Shown piece by piece: positions 1-12,867 of a DNA stretch of 64,000 nucleotides. The DNA lies in assembly GCA_037693485.1 (NCBI GenBank), contig CM075352.1, forward strand, positions 67,830,001 to 67,894,000. Reading direction: 5' to 3'. A model generated the notes under the pieces. It was not told the origin of the DNA and searched no databases. It saw nothing but the letters and a program-made list of their open reading frames with translations. This DNA is from Kitagawia praeruptora (Eukaryota > Streptophyta > Magnoliopsida > Apiales > Apiaceae). The translations under genes were made by a program, and so were the position numbers. The number at the start of each line of letters is the position of its first letter. Positions within the stretch are counted from its first letter, which is position 1.

Positions 1-2166
1 ATCAAGCCACATATCCGAGAAGTCTTGACCACTGAAATCTGTTTCACTTAATTATCTTCTTACTGATATCTCCCACGTGTATACAATAACCTTACAATCT
101 TATTATAATAACCTTTTAGTCTGCATAACCGTTAAAACTCCTTTATCCACCTCCTGACTCGAAACACAATCTTACATATATATCTCTTGCAGTTCATAAT
201 TTCACCTTCTTATCTTCACACTTTGTCTGTACTTAGTAGTTGACTATACAATCCAGTCCTAACCCACACCTAGCTCTTCTTAACTGTCCTTACATTCTTA
301 TCCTTACTGTCGTCATTCATAATAATATTGAATTTCTGGCTTCTAATTCTGTCACTTCTCATCATACCATTCCTTTTGCGTACAATTACAACTTTTCCTA
401 TTGACCTTAGTACAATTAAAGTACGCTTCCTCTCGAAATCTTACCTTCTGATAATGGTGGTCCTGTTAGTCTCAGTACTTCATATCCTATAGATAATTAT
501 CTTGCCTCGTTATCTTGGCTTTCAAAACCTCCTAGATTTTACATTCTTTTCCAGCCAAATCGCACCTTCTCTGCTAGCATAACTCCCGCAAATTTCCTGG
601 TTCACTGTCTTCTTCTTCCTTACCATCTTATTCTGTCTGGGTCAAATCTCTTTTATTTGTGATATTCATGATCCTCCGAACTATATTCACCTAAGTTGTT
701 AACTCCACAAAATCTCCTTAATCCTTTATCCAAAGCTTCAATTATTGCTGAAATTTCTTAAAAACGAATTACCTAACTGTACTCTGCTTCGCTTAAAACT
801 TTATATCTGACAATTGGTCTCAAAACATCCAAAATCTCACAATATTCTCATTTCCATATCCAAAGTGAAATATGCCATAAACAAGTATTCCTCAACAATC
901 TTTCCTCAACATAACTCTCACATACGAACTAAATCTATCATCACTCTACTTCCAATTTAAACAGAATTAATAATCTCGTGTCCTTGTTATCTGCTCCTTA
1001 TCCATACTCAGTCCTCCTTTTTATCGATTCTTTTACGTATTTTGTCAATCCACTACGTAATTTAACTTGATATTCAATCTCTACTTTAACCTCAATTCTC
1101 AAACTTGCTCATCCAATTCCCATTCGACATAAATGTAGCTTGAACCACTCAAAATTTCATCATCTCCATCTTTATTGCTTTCAATCATTGATAACCTTTA
1201 AAGATCTCAAGGTTTTATAACGAAAGGGATCAATAGAATAGTCTGGTATTAACATGTATGAATATAGGATGAGTTTTGTTTGATAAGAATTTTATAAAAG
1301 AATTTAACCGAGAGATCAATATGATCATTGAACTGTTTTCAGGTTGCATTTGTCACTTAGGTCAACCGCCATAGTACAAAAAGGTGGCCAGCCTTCAGTA
1401 CTTTCATGACAAACACAATCAGTGGCGTCCCACCAGACTCCTATCATATAGATAAGATGTCCCTGAATCCCCTACATACATAGGGTTGTTCATCCCAATT
1501 AGAATAAAAAAGGTTAAGTATTCATAGAGAAACAAAAAGAATTCAAGGGTCTCAATAATTTATATTCGTCATGTTGAATCAAGTGATCCCCTGGAAAATA
1601 GAGGTATCTCTGAAAAATAGGAATGTGTTTAAATGAATTTGAAAAAAATTCATCATCATTTGAAATATAGTTGATTATCAAAGGTGATGGGGTATTATCA
1701 AATAAGAAGAAACAGATTGAAAGGTTTAATCTCCTTAATCAATAAATTAAATGAAATCAATGGTTGGTAATGAATAACCACGCCATTCCTCCAACCTATG
1801 CCAGAAATCGCATTTTGCATTTTGTTTACCGTCCTTGCGCACTTTCTATATCGTTCACGGAGTAACTAAAGTTGCAAAAAAATTCTAGAACCTACACGAA
1901 GGTCTACACAAAGCATCCTCTAAGCTGGTAACTCCGGTCGTCTATTTAACGTAGGTGGCGCCAAATCAACTGCCTCGTCCAAAGTCGTACCTTCGAATGA
2001 ATCGAATTCTGGCTCGCGCGATATGTCGAAACACTAACTAACGTTATCATAATAACGTAATGCGAATCTTACCCTAAATCGTTCTATCTAACGTCCCACT
2101 TAAATACGTATACTAAATCATCCTAACTTGTTTCAGTGACCATAACCTGTCTCTCTGATACCAACC
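1..2166 (-). mobile_element. Internal 5' region of a probable Ty3/gypsy element, degenerate
   Basis: This AT-rich stretch lies inside the LTR that starts at 2167, on the side carrying the primer-binding site, so on the minus strand it is the leader and start of the internal region. No long reading frame is open. The only coding-like piece is about 30 minus-strand codons at 1920-2025, acidic and ending in TAG, which may be the worn start of a gag. Positions 1-1200 are strongly pyrimidine-rich on the plus strand (purine-rich on the element's strand). Gypsy assignment is inferred from the large LTR with TGTAACGCCCC/GGGCGTTATA ends; no pol is visible in the window. Confidence 0.5.
2153..2164 (-). 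other. Primer-binding site of the left gypsy-like element
   Basis: On the minus strand TTGGTATCAGAG follows two bases after the LTR end. It matches the complement of the 3' end of plant initiator-Met tRNA and fixes the element's orientation as minus. Confidence 0.75.
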
Positions 2167-5100
2167 TGTAACGCCCCGACTTCTCAATACTGAAAATATG
2201 CTTTTTATAATAAAATAAATTTTAATTTAGGGGAATTTTAGAAAAATTTAACATGAAGTATTCGAAAATCGGACTATCCACCTGTATTTCAACTCAACCC
2301 AAATTCCAATTCACAATTACAAGTAAAACTTAATACTCCAACGATTCCTCACCGAGGATCGACTCCAGGTTATGGTATGAAACAAGAATCTATACTACAA
2401 TAATTATTACAACTTCTATCTCAAATTCAAATTTCAAACTTTTATACCTTCTAAACCATAACGCAAGCCCATTTAGCATACGCCCGTGCTGGCTCTGTAT
2501 CTAGCTCTGTATCTAGCTTCTAAAGAATGCCTCATCGCTCTCATATGACTTATAATGCGCAGGTATCCAACTCTTTAACCCTAACTGAAAAGGAAGGTAA
2601 AAACAAAGCAAGAGTGAGCCAAAGAACGCTCAGCAAGTATATAGTGATAGCAATATCAACAACAGTTATAAGTTCTGATATCAGGAAGAATTATCATATG
2701 CTTCGAAAAGTATCAACCAAGTCAAATATCTTTATTATCACGAGGAACCAACATTGCTTCACTGGAATGGGTGTATCACAATAAGAACCGATAAAAGTTC
2801 TGATAGGGAATAATAATTAACAATTTAAATGCTCAAAAGCTGCATGGATATGCCATTTATTTAAATCAGAAAATGGAATAGAATTGGACTATTATGCATT
2901 TTATAAAAAAAAACATCAATAAGGTTAGGCTGCTGATCAGTCACGCACTAACCCCGGACAAACGCACACAGCAATGTCCTTAATTGGATCCATGGCACAC
3001 ATTGGCCTTAATTATTTCTGACCTTCATGGTCTGACCTTCACGGTCCACATTTTTAAAAAAAACAACAGTCCAATCCTATAACTGACTACCAGGTGTCGG
3101 AACAATCGACCACCTCAATCCGCCAAACACCCTGGAAACTCACGTTCCAGGTTAACAACTCAAATTTCAAAAAGAAGTGAGGTCTAACAATTTCTGACCT
3201 AGATATCGACAAGTTCGATATAAAAGGGTATTGGTTCAGATTATATTACCAAAAAGAACTAACAAGCTAAATTTTATGGTTTGGGACAGGATAAACATAT
3301 ATTCGTATTTATCGAAATTTAAATGGAGAATAATATCAACAACAGGTCTGACTGATATAAAGTTCAAGTTATGATAAGCATAGTTCACTTGAAAGATAAG
3401 TGGAATGGTTTACTTGTAAAAATAATTACCGGATGATTAATGTTAAATTAGTATGAAGAACACATTCCTTGAAAGAATATTTATTGAGGGAAAATCATGA
3501 ATCTTATTCAGGAATTATATTAAAAGATTTTTATAAAGTCTTAAATTCTTGGATTTCTTCTGTTTAAAAACATCATTTAATTACTTTAAAGAAGATAAAA
3601 ATAGTACCCGTCTGGGAAATCCGGTAAAATACCACGAAATAGAATATTAGTGAAACTGAGGAATATTTGTATAAAATAATTTTAAAAGAGTCAACACCTG
3701 AACGATAGGTATTGAGGAATCCGATAAAATATCAAGTATTGAAACATTAATAAAGATTTGGAATAATTATTTAAAATAAATATTATTTAAATTAATTATA
3801 AAAGAATCAACACCTGAACGATAGGTGGAGAGAATCAACAATGGTAAGATAGTTTGAAAATAAATTTTAAATACTAGTTGAGAGAAAATACCACTTGAAA
3901 CAAAAGTAAGGGTATAGACCCTAGCGAAATGATTTGGAAGAAAACTTCACAATTAACAAGGACAGGTTCACATCATTCCAATAAATATGAAAAATATAAT
4001 GCTTGCATGAAAGGATTCGAAAGGACATATCAATAAAAATAAGGGTTCACATCACTTGAACAATAAGTGAGGGATAGTAAACTTGCCTCAATACACGAAG
4101 TTTCCAATACTTTAACACTTTATCACTTTACATCCGTCTCTACTTCTTTATACTTCACCTTTCTTCGATCACACTTCCACCCTTCCTTTATCACTTGTTA
4201 GTACCGATAAGTATCTCCTTCTTCTACATTCCATCTACATATGCACTGGCTCTGGCCTCCTATGCGTACCTATATACAGGTAAGGTACTACTTCAGTATG
4301 CTATAACAGTAACCGTCTAACTTTGTTCTACCCGAACGCATCCTAATACGCTTTACAATTTATCACATATAGCTCATATAGATCATATTCTTGAAATAGT
4401 AACATATAATTACATAATCACATAAGCACTTAGCACGTAATATAAACTTACGCTTATACCTTATGTCATACATATAACACTTGCACACCAATAATCTTTA
4501 TCGAAATAATATAAGAATCATAAGATAAATCTAATAAAAATTGGACAACATCTCCTTTAAAAATATTCGCCCAACCTGTCGGAAATACAACCAACTCAAG
4601 CAATAACGAAAAATCTCTGTGGTACATATACTCGATTATATACACTTGATTTCTACTTTAACATTCAACTTACTAACCACTGTTTCGCATAATTTACAAA
4701 AATATACACTTAACCACGAAAACACATACCACATAGGATCGACACATCCTTTGCTGGAAAATTCTCAAAGTATAGCACTTTACAGATGACTTTAAAATTT
4801 TTTAACACTATCAACGTTTACCTGAATAAACTAGTTATACATAGTCACTACTAGGCATACAAAATTCCATATTATAAATCAATTAACACTGACCAACAAA
4901 TCTTAAGTTACCTTGCGTGCATTTCAACTTTAAACTTAACAATTATAACACTCATCACTAAGTACTTCTTCATATGTTACCAACAACCAACTCACTAAAC
5001 CCAATTTACCATATATAGAATCCATCTCCCACATTTTGTTTCCGTGTATTGCACTACCTAACACTCACTCATTTATGAATTAGCTCACACAACATATGAC

Positions 5101-6879
5101 AATATCACATCTGGACTTGACAAAAAATACACACACTGGTGCCAGCCATTGTCCACACCCAATTGCCTCTATTCTTTCCTCAACTTCGCACCAGCAATAT
5201 CTACGCCTATCTTCACACAACCATAAATTGTATAAATACACATCGCACACACCAATGTCACCCCAGAACTGTTGTAAAACATGAGGCTTAGTCGTTGCTC
5301 TTATGTCATCAACACTCTCCTATGTATTCTGCCACCCCACACCTTACTAACACTCCAAATTCAGTCAAATAAGCACATACAGACCAAGCTCTTGGCTTCA
5401 CCGAGAGTTCCCTGTCCTCCCCTGCACTCATCTGAAACCTCACATAATCTGCAATACCACCTACAACAATACCCCTTCCAACATCTTTAACAGCTACCTC
5501 ACCCACGCACAAAATCCAAACACCCTAACATACTCCGCTCTTAATCACTACACTTCCCACCGACTTTCAGCAGCCCAACTTCAACAATATTCAAACAATT
5601 TCATCCTAAACAACTAAACCCATCAATCCTTGTCTTGAACTAAACCCTCAGTACTCATAGCTGATCACTACTAATTTTAGGCTCCAATCGCAGCACCAGC
5701 TCAGTTCATAACCAATATTTCCATTATCAAAACTCGAACCGAAATGGCGACAATCCGTTGAACTCAACCACTTCCCAGACCACTCTAAAATTTTACCAAT
5801 ACAACTGAAAGAAACCCATATACTTTCCATAGACTCCCTCACCGTACAATCAGCCTCACAATCACACACCAATAATCCGCCAAAACAGTAAACTACCTGG
5901 CTAATTCGAAAAGGAACCGGAGACTCTAAACGAAATCCGTTTATCTCAATTTCACACTATAAATTACACAAAGATACACTATGACTTCATACTAACATAG
6001 AGAACATGGTACCTACATCAAAACCAATAAACAATCATTCACAACGAACAACAATCCAGCTAAGCATATACATACACACACAGTCCGTACGGTTGCAGAA
6101 GGGGGAGAGAAATTCGAAAAAGGGAGATTGAAGAGGGAGAAATGAGATAGAGAGAGGTCGAGAGAGAGGAATTGAGAGTGAGAGAGATAGAGAGAGTGAG
6201 AGAGATATTTGTGAGAGAGAGATGAGTGCTAGACAGATTAGAGAGAAAGAACTCACGGGAAAAATCTGGAAGCTGCTGGGTTTGTAATTAAAACAGCTGG
6301 GTAAAAGTGCAATATTATAATGCTGAAAATCTTTAATTTCAACAATTTAATCATTTCTAAAATCACAATTAAATAGAAATAAGTGAAAAATTAAATTTAA
6401 AAATTCTAAAACAAAGTTTATGAAATTACAAACATCCCCATATTTTTAAAATATTTTTAGGATTAAAAATGAATTAAATATGAATTTTACAAATAAAGAT
6501 CCTTTAAATGCAATAAAACTCATAAAATCAATTTAAAGTACTTAAAACCCCAAAATAATTCTCCCGCTAATTTTAGAAACTAAATAAATATACAAATATG
6601 ATATTACAAAAGATTTCGAGATTTTTAAATACTCCGATGATTTTATAAAAATCTCAGAAGATTAATAATGCACATTTTAAATAGATTTTTATTCACAAAC
6701 ATTCAAATAAAAATACAAGGACCTACACGACACACATACATCACCATATGAACATGTAAGCATGATATCACATATATATTATCTCAAAAAAAAAATTCAC
6801 ACCCTATAATTGCACATTTAATATCAAATAATTAAATAATAACAATAATAATTACGATATTTTTCTAGGGCGTTATAAT
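2167..6879 (-). repeat. Very long LTR (about 4.7 kb), 5' LTR of the left gypsy-like element
   Basis: The plus-strand left end is TGTAACGCCCC, next to the primer-binding site. The right end is near 6879, where GGGCGTTATA abuts the broken pol frame of E0, giving about 4.7 kb. The two ends are near-inverted copies (TAACGCC / GGCGTTA), as expected for LTR termini. The right border is set by where E0 coding stops and may be a few bases off. Several short ORFs inside are not conserved in composition or motif and I do not call them. The partner LTR would lie to the left of the window. Stretches such as 3180-4060 hold degenerate repeats of a 'caacacctgaacgataggt' motif (3690, 3805). Confidence 0.65.
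6099..6252. repeat. GA-rich simple-sequence tract
   Basis: Imperfect (GA)n with interspersed GAGAGAGAT units inside the long LTR. It produces a spurious leucine/serine-rich frame on the minus strand. Confidence 0.85.
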
Positions 6880-7695
6880 AACAGTATCTACTACTATCAT
6901 CTATAAAGGTAATGAAGTATCTAAATTGGTCATTAGTCAACACACCACCAAATTCATAAATATCAGTGTGTACTAAATCTAACAAGTCTGAATCCCTAAC
7001 AATATTATGAAAAGGTTTCCTTATTTGTTTAGCAGACACACATACTTGACATTTAGAATTCTTATCTATAGTGTGTTTTGGAATCAATTCTAAGTTCATC
7101 ATATTTTTAAGAGCACCAAAATTTAAGTGACCAAGTCTAGCATGCCATAAATTTGAAGATTCAACATAGTTAACAGAAGGAGTAATCTTATTTAAAGCAC
7201 CCAAAATGGGCTCAGCGTTTATTACAAATAAACCATTTGACAAGTAACCCTTGCCAAAGAAAGTACCAGTATGAATAAGAACTACTTTATTACATTTGAG
7301 AGAGACTTCAAAACAATTAGCTCCTAAACAGCTTCCACTTATTATATTTCTACGCATGTCGGGAACATGATGCACTCTCGTCAGGGATAGAATACGTCCC
7401 GAAGGAAACTTCAGGTCCACGTTTCCTACTCCATGTACTTGAGCAGCACTTGCGTTCCCCATCGTCACTGTCAAGCTATGACTCTGTTGATAAGATACAA
7501 ATAAACTAATGTCAGCACAAATATGCACATTAGCTCCAGTATCAATCAACCATTCATTTGACAGATAAGTGGAAAATATTACAGGGTTGTAGGTAACATA
7601 CCGGTCCACGTTGGTTTCAGAAGCCAAAGCCTCACCAACAACCATGTTCGCTACAGGCCCACTTGAGGTTCCAAGCACAGCATTCGCTTGAGCTA
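6880..7695 (-). pseudogene. pol: E0 Ty1/copia pol remnant: protease, zinc finger and start of integrase
   Basis: Minus-strand fragment of a copia polyprotein. In order it shows the aspartic protease motif WLIDTGANVHIC (near 7540), a GAG-pre-integrase segment with HARLGHLN, the C..C half of the integrase zinc finger (CQVCVSAKQIRK), and the start of the integrase core with the first catalytic Asp in LVHTDIYEFGG. Coding stops after DDSSRYCY, where the gypsy-like LTR begins near 6879. Upstream it is cut by E1 at 7696. The frame resumes in the gag at 58035-58934, so this is one element split by E1. The motifs differ from the three Sireviruses, so E0 is a different copia lineage. Confidence 0.88.
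7691..7695. repeat. E1 target-site duplication, left copy (AGCTA)
   Basis: AGCTA directly precedes the TGTTAGGTCC terminus. The same five bases follow the other E1 LTR at 58035-58039. Confidence 0.92.
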
Positions 7696-8762
7696 TGTTA
7701 GGTCCAGAATAACGTAGAAGGGGGGTTGAATACGTTATTTCGAAATATTTGGATTTTTGAGATGTGAAAAATAAGGTCAACAACTGAATCGAAATAATAC
7801 AATCAATTCGGGAAAATATCTTTGAATTGATAAAAACCGAGGGGTGTTACAACTTCTAATCCAGTGGATTAGCTTCAAAAACCAGAACACTCCTAAGGAT
7901 AGTTTAGGCACGAGGACCTTCTACCCGACACTTCCTGAAAGCGAGCTAAGCCGGCTTTCCTACTAGATGGACTGTCTAGCAGCTTACAGAGGGAAGATAT
8001 AAGAGAGAGAAGAGAGAGTTGTGTGTTGAGGTGTGTTTTGAAATGAAACACAACATGCCTATTTATAGATTTTAGAAAGTCACTATTTGGCACTATTCCA
8101 ATAACCCCCAAATACTATTCCAACAACCCCAGTTACTATTCCAACAACCGCAGTTACTATTCATATGAATAGTGATTTCGGTTACTATTCATATGAATAG
8201 TGATTTCGGTTACTATTCATATTCTCTTCTGTTTATTTTGCTGTTTTAATTCATCTCAGAAAATAATTCAAGTACCAGATTAATTTAATTATTTTGTTAT
8301 AAATAAATAATCTGTTACTTATTTAATTTCAAAGTAAATCAATTTTTGACAATACCTTGAGATATTATGTTTATCCTTGATCGTCATCAGGCTTTGGCAA
8401 TTCTTTCTATGAATTAATGTGTTGATCCTTCCCGTATGTGTTGACACTTGGTGCACTGGTCTGGTTCACAAGTGACTAGCACTGATCTTGATCTTCACAC
8501 CTTCGTTACATTCGAATTTATTAGCCTGCAGCAATATCTTCAAATACATGAAATCTTTTGGCCCTTCAACTGAATCATCTGTACATCTTATTCTGTCACT
8601 GAGGCTTGATCATGTTAATGAACTACTTTCAGCGACTTGATCCTTGTTGGTGCATGTTCTTCAAATTTCACGATCCCTGTATAGAGTTAATATTATTTAT
8701 CTTTTATCCTAGTTGAGTTATATATGTCATCTATTACATATTACATTACATTATGCCTTACA
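7696..8762 (-). repeat. E1 3' LTR (1067 bp)
   Basis: TG...CA ends, with the polypurine tract next to it at 8763. It is 24 bp shorter than the 5' LTR, mostly because it has two rather than three copies of an 18-bp palindromic unit (8156-8173, 8184-8201). A TATAAATA box on the minus strand lies at 8060-8067. Confidence 0.93.
8156..8201. repeat. Tandem 18-bp palindromes in E1 3' LTR
   Basis: Two perfect copies of the self-complementary ACTATTCATATGAATAGT at 8156-8173 and 8184-8201, preceded by related 'actattccaacaacc' units from 8090. They lie just upstream of the TATA box on the minus strand, in U3. Confidence 0.85.
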
Positions 8763-8776
8763 ATCTCCCCCTATTT
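8763..8776 (-). other. E1 polypurine tract
   Basis: Minus-strand AATAGGGGGAGAT directly abuts the 3' LTR. It is the plus-strand DNA primer for reverse transcription and has the same GGGGGAGAT core as E2 and E3. Confidence 0.85.
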
Positions 8777-8994
8777 GATTGTTAGGGTTTGACAAGCAAA
8801 TTCCTAGAGGATAACTCAACTGATACAAGAAAAATGAAATACAAAGATAAATAATATTAAAGTGCATTCTGGATCATATATATACATTTTCCAGATTTCT
8901 AAAAATTAACCAAGTGCAAGACAATTGTTCCTGTAGACTGAACATATCTTCAAGTTTTCCTTTGCTTTCTTTCCACATAGCACTAATACTCCCA

Positions 8995-10995
8995 TTAGCT
9001 TTTTCTTTCCCAAAATAAAGTTAATTTCGTGTCAACAACCTTTTCCTTGCCCTTACGCCTAGTGAATTTTTCTTGATCATCCACATTCTCCCCCTCAATT
9101 GGGTTATCCTCCAGAGTAGTAGGATGTGGAGTTGGTAAATTAGACGAAGATGGCTTTACCAATGAGTTGATTGCATGACTAAACTGGGATGCCATAGAGC
9201 TTAATTGAACCTGGAATGCATCATGTTGAATAAGTTGCAAATTTTTAATTTCTACAATGGACTTACAGATATTTTGCAACTCTTTCTCTATTGTTTGGCC
9301 CCGTGTAAGGAGTCTGCTGTATTCTTTTCTAGTTACAGGTGCATGTGGTTTAGTAGGTTGCTCACTTGTACGTTCTGCAGGTGTTTCACTCAACACTCTA
9401 TATTCACTCGGTTTAGTGGTTTGGGTTACACTTACATGTTCTGTTTGTGTTTCCCTCAACTCTTCTCTAGAGCTTCCACCAATATGTGTACCTGCAAATG
9501 AAATCATCCTAGCCCCTTTTTCAGAGGTCACGGATGGTGCAATGAAAGTTCGTGAGCTTTTGTCCTCACGTGAAGTGAGTTGCCGACCACTGGTAAAGAG
9601 TGGTAAATCTCGAAAGAGATCCAGAGATTTTTCCTCTGGGAGGTTAAACTTGAATCGATTAAATGGCACAAAACCCAAGTATCCCTCGTATGTCTGTGAA
9701 GACACTTAGTTCATAAAAGAACCTCCTACTAATGGATCTTTCCGTAAAATGGAAGATTCACCAGTTGCTCCCGTCAATTCAACCTTATTTACATTTTCAC
9801 TGATTGGATAAGAAAGAATTGTTTCACTAACAGTTGCCGTTACCTCAGGTTTATTGGATTTACTCCGTTTAGAATGAGGTAGAGCGGCTGATGTAACTAA
9901 CTCCTAATGTGGTGCTGCTGAGGCACTATCTCCCTCAATAATGTGAATGATTGGCCGTTTAAGTGACAAATGAGGTGTAGGAGTTTGTTGTGTTTGTGTT
10001 TGCAATCGTAGAATGGGCTCTTCGACCTGTGTTAGAGTCGGTGGGATTTCCTGCTCTTGGTCGGGTAAGATGGCCACTGAGGGCTGTAGAAACTGTATTT
10101 CCTGTGACACAATAGGGAATACAGAGGTTGGAATAGCAGGGATTGGAATATTACCTTGTCGTATACCTGCTCTCACTGGTCGTGGTAACAACGGAAGTGG
10201 GACAGTCTTTAGATATTCAGTTAGGACTGTAGGCACATCCGTATATTTCTTTTTGCTTATGTAATTAATTACATTCATCTTCATAGAAGAACATTCCACC
10301 TTTTGACCATTTTCCAAGCGTACCCTATCTTCATCATTCAAAAAATCATTTAATATTAACTGTAGAAACCTTGGATATAGACATTTGACATTTTGAGTCC
10401 GAACATCTCTTGTTCCCAAGCGTTTCATTTTTAAAATGATTTGACCAAGCACTATTTTTCCAAAATTAATCCTCAAATTATTGGTGACCGCATACCCTAT
10501 TATTTGAATAAATTCAGGTATTCGATCTTGATTTGTTCTATCTGAGGAAAAAACATGGTTAAGAGTGTGAAAGAAGAAATTCCAATACTGGGTTAGAAAC
10601 ATTCTAGATAGATTACCAGTATTGAAATTGCCATCTTGGTACCTTATAAAACGAAAGAACATTTCAATCTGTTCGGGTGTAGGATCAGAAATGAGATTTT
10701 CCATAGGAAAATGAAGAATTCGATTAACATCTCGTTCATTGACCCTAATCGACCTACCAAATAGTCGATATGTGAATGCACACTCGTCCTGTCCAGAAGT
10801 GTTAACTGCACTGCAATATAGTTCACACAATGCATCATGGTTAAGTTGCACCTGTGTAACTAAAGCATAACGAATTAATGAATGTTCATTCAGAAATTGT
10901 GTCCAAGCCCGAAATTGCTCATCCTGAATGGTTTCGATTTGCTGAATGGAAATAGGATTAACTTTAACAATTAAAAAGCTTCCCTGCAATGCCAT
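8995..10995 (-). pseudogene. E1 env-like ORF (third ORF), about 666 codons with two in-frame stops
   Basis: A minus-strand frame starting at ATG 10995 (MALQGSF; an in-frame ATG lies 30 bases upstream). It is broken by TAG at 9904-9906 and TAA at 9706-9708 and ends at TAA 8995. The first ~210 residues share a patterned domain with E2 and E3 (aromatic 'F..W..FL', 'LNHDAL', 'YPRFLQLILNDF'). Then come Pro/Gln-rich disorder, a helical heptad-like stretch (RGQTIEKELQNICKSIVEI) and a basic tail (RRKGKEKVV). Sireviruses often carry an ORF here called env-like. I see no convincing signal peptide or membrane anchor, so the envelope role is unproven. It corresponds to only the first 804-residue part of the E3 version. 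Confidence 0.8.
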
Positions 10996-11025
10996 TTTCA
11001 AAACTTTAAGGAAATTCAAAAACAA

Positions 11026-11780
11026 GGGTTAGTGCATATAACAAGAATATGAAATCCGCTCTAAAAACCACCAGCTAGATTGTGAGATCTTTCCGGTCAA
11101 AGCTTGAAATATTCAGCAATTGTGTGTATATGCTGTGTATATCTAAAAAATGATGATGTTAAACACAAACAAAAACTCATCATTTATAAGGTTTCAAGTA
11201 TTAGTGGGTTAGGTGTAATAGTGACAGGTTATGTTTGAAAAATAACACCGCTCAATAATTTCTCACCTAACTACCTAATTAGCCGAAAAAACATCTTATC
11301 GCCGAAACCTGTCGGCCGAAAAAAAACATCTTATCGCCGAAACCTATCAGCCTATACACATACACATATTTGATACTTCTAATTATTATGGATTTAAAAA
11401 TAATCACACAGTAAATCAAGAATTAATTCACAATAATCAGATAAGCTCACAATTAAATAGACATAAATTAACAAAATATCATTAATTGATATATGTCAAT
11501 AAAATATTTATTTAATTATGCTACAATTTATTTTAATAATCAAATATCCGAACAGGTGAGATCCAATCTTGAATTGCTTCAGTCATGATATCAATTATTA
11601 AAATAAATATCGAGTACACGAGTATTACACAAAGATATAACATGCAAACCTGTTAATACTCAAGTATCGCTTCAGTAGTACCAACTAATTACCACAAATT
11701 TCTAACACTTAAACACATGGCAACTAATTAGTAGATAAAATCATGAAAATGTACAACAACTTGCATTTGTTGACTTCCTG
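11026..11780 (-). other. E1 spacer between pol and env-like ORF, non-coding
   Basis: AT-rich spacer with no supported gene. It contains a direct tandem duplication of about 33-36 bp at 11282-11350, each unit having GCCGAAA(n) CATCTTATCGCCGAAACC. Sireviruses characteristically have a long spacer here. Confidence 0.75.
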
Positions 11781-12862
11781 TTAAGAGGACAAGTTTAACA
11801 TGCCAAGTTCACTAACCAACCTGTTGAATGTAGATTCATCAAGTGGTTTCGTGAAAATGTCTGTAAGTTGTTGCTCAGTGGGAATGAAGTGAAGTTCCAC
11901 AGTACCATGCATAACATGTTCACGAATGAAATGATACCTTATGTCGATGTGCTTGGTCCGAGAATGCTGTACTGGATTATTCGAGATTGCCATGGCACTT
12001 GTGTTGTCGCAGAATATGGGTATTTTGTTCAGCAACAGACCATAATCCATGAGTTGATTCCTCATCCACAAGATTTGTGAGCAACAGCTACCAGCTGCAA
12101 TGTATTCTGCCTCTGCTGTAGATGTGGCTACTGAATGCTGCTTCTTGCTGAACCAGGAAACCAATCTCCTTCCAATGAATTGACAGCTTCTAGAAGTACT
12201 CTTGCGATCAATCTTGTAACCAGCATAATCAGAGTCTGTATAGCCAACTAGGTCAAAACCCGTATCTTTAGGATACTAAATACCAAGATTCGGAGTACCC
12301 TTAAGATATCTGAAGATACGCTTCACAGCTATCAAATGTGATTCTTTAGGATCAGCTTGGAACCTTGCACATAGGCATGTTGCGAACATTATATCTGGTC
12401 TGCTTGTAGTGAGGTAGAGTAGAGAACCTATCATGCCCCTATAGCTTGTTATGTCAACTCATTTTCCAGATTTATCTTGATCAAGCTTAGTGGCAGTGGC
12501 CATGGGAGTCTTTGAAGGTGCTGAATCTTCAAGATGATATTTTTTAAGAAGATCCTTGATATACTTGGATTGACAGATAAAGATACCATCTGTTCTTTGG
12601 CTCACTTGCAATCCAAGGAAGTAGTTTAGCTCTCCCATCATGCTCATCTCGTACCTACTCTGCATCAACTTAGCAAATCTTGCACAAAGTGCATCATTCG
12701 TAGAGCCAAATATAATGTCATCAACATAAACTTGCACAAGTAGAATATCATTTTTATGCTTTTTATAGAACAAAGTTTTATCTGTGACACCTCTAGTAAA
12801 ACCACTTTCAAGTAAGAATTCAGCAAGAGTGTCATACCATGTTCTAGGCGACTGCTTAAGAC
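11781..12862 (-). pseudogene. pol: E1 pol, C-terminal half: RT palm and RNase H
   Basis: Minus-strand continuation of E1 pol after the array. It opens with GLKQSPRTWYD and holds the RT catalytic box YVDDIIFG (about 12717-12728), then the conserved MSMMGELNYFLGLQ and SRPDIMFATCLCARF blocks. RNase H follows, with GYTDSDYAG, the STAEAEYIA acidic motif, DNTSAMAI and the RTKHIDIRYHFIREH box, ending in LGMLNLSS at 11781. It is broken by TGA near 12459 and a TAG in place of the Trp of the NLGIWYP motif near 12278, so no single product is possible. The remainder of RT is at 24532-25000. Confidence 0.92.
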
Positions 12863-12867
12863 CATAG
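12863..12867. repeat. Target-site duplication of the tandem array, left copy (CATAG)
   Basis: CATAG precedes the outer TGTTTGCACT terminus and is repeated after the last LTR at 24527-24531. It lies inside the E1 RT codons for the ALYGLKQ motif. Confidence 0.92.

Noticed and set aside
2527..5872. Several 60-85-codon frames in the long left LTR
   Set aside because: Length and composition are as expected by chance in AT/C-rich DNA. No domain and no neighbouring gene structure.
6035..6256. Minus-strand frame with a leucine/serine-rich, signal-peptide-like N terminus
   Set aside because: It is the translation of a GA microsatellite.
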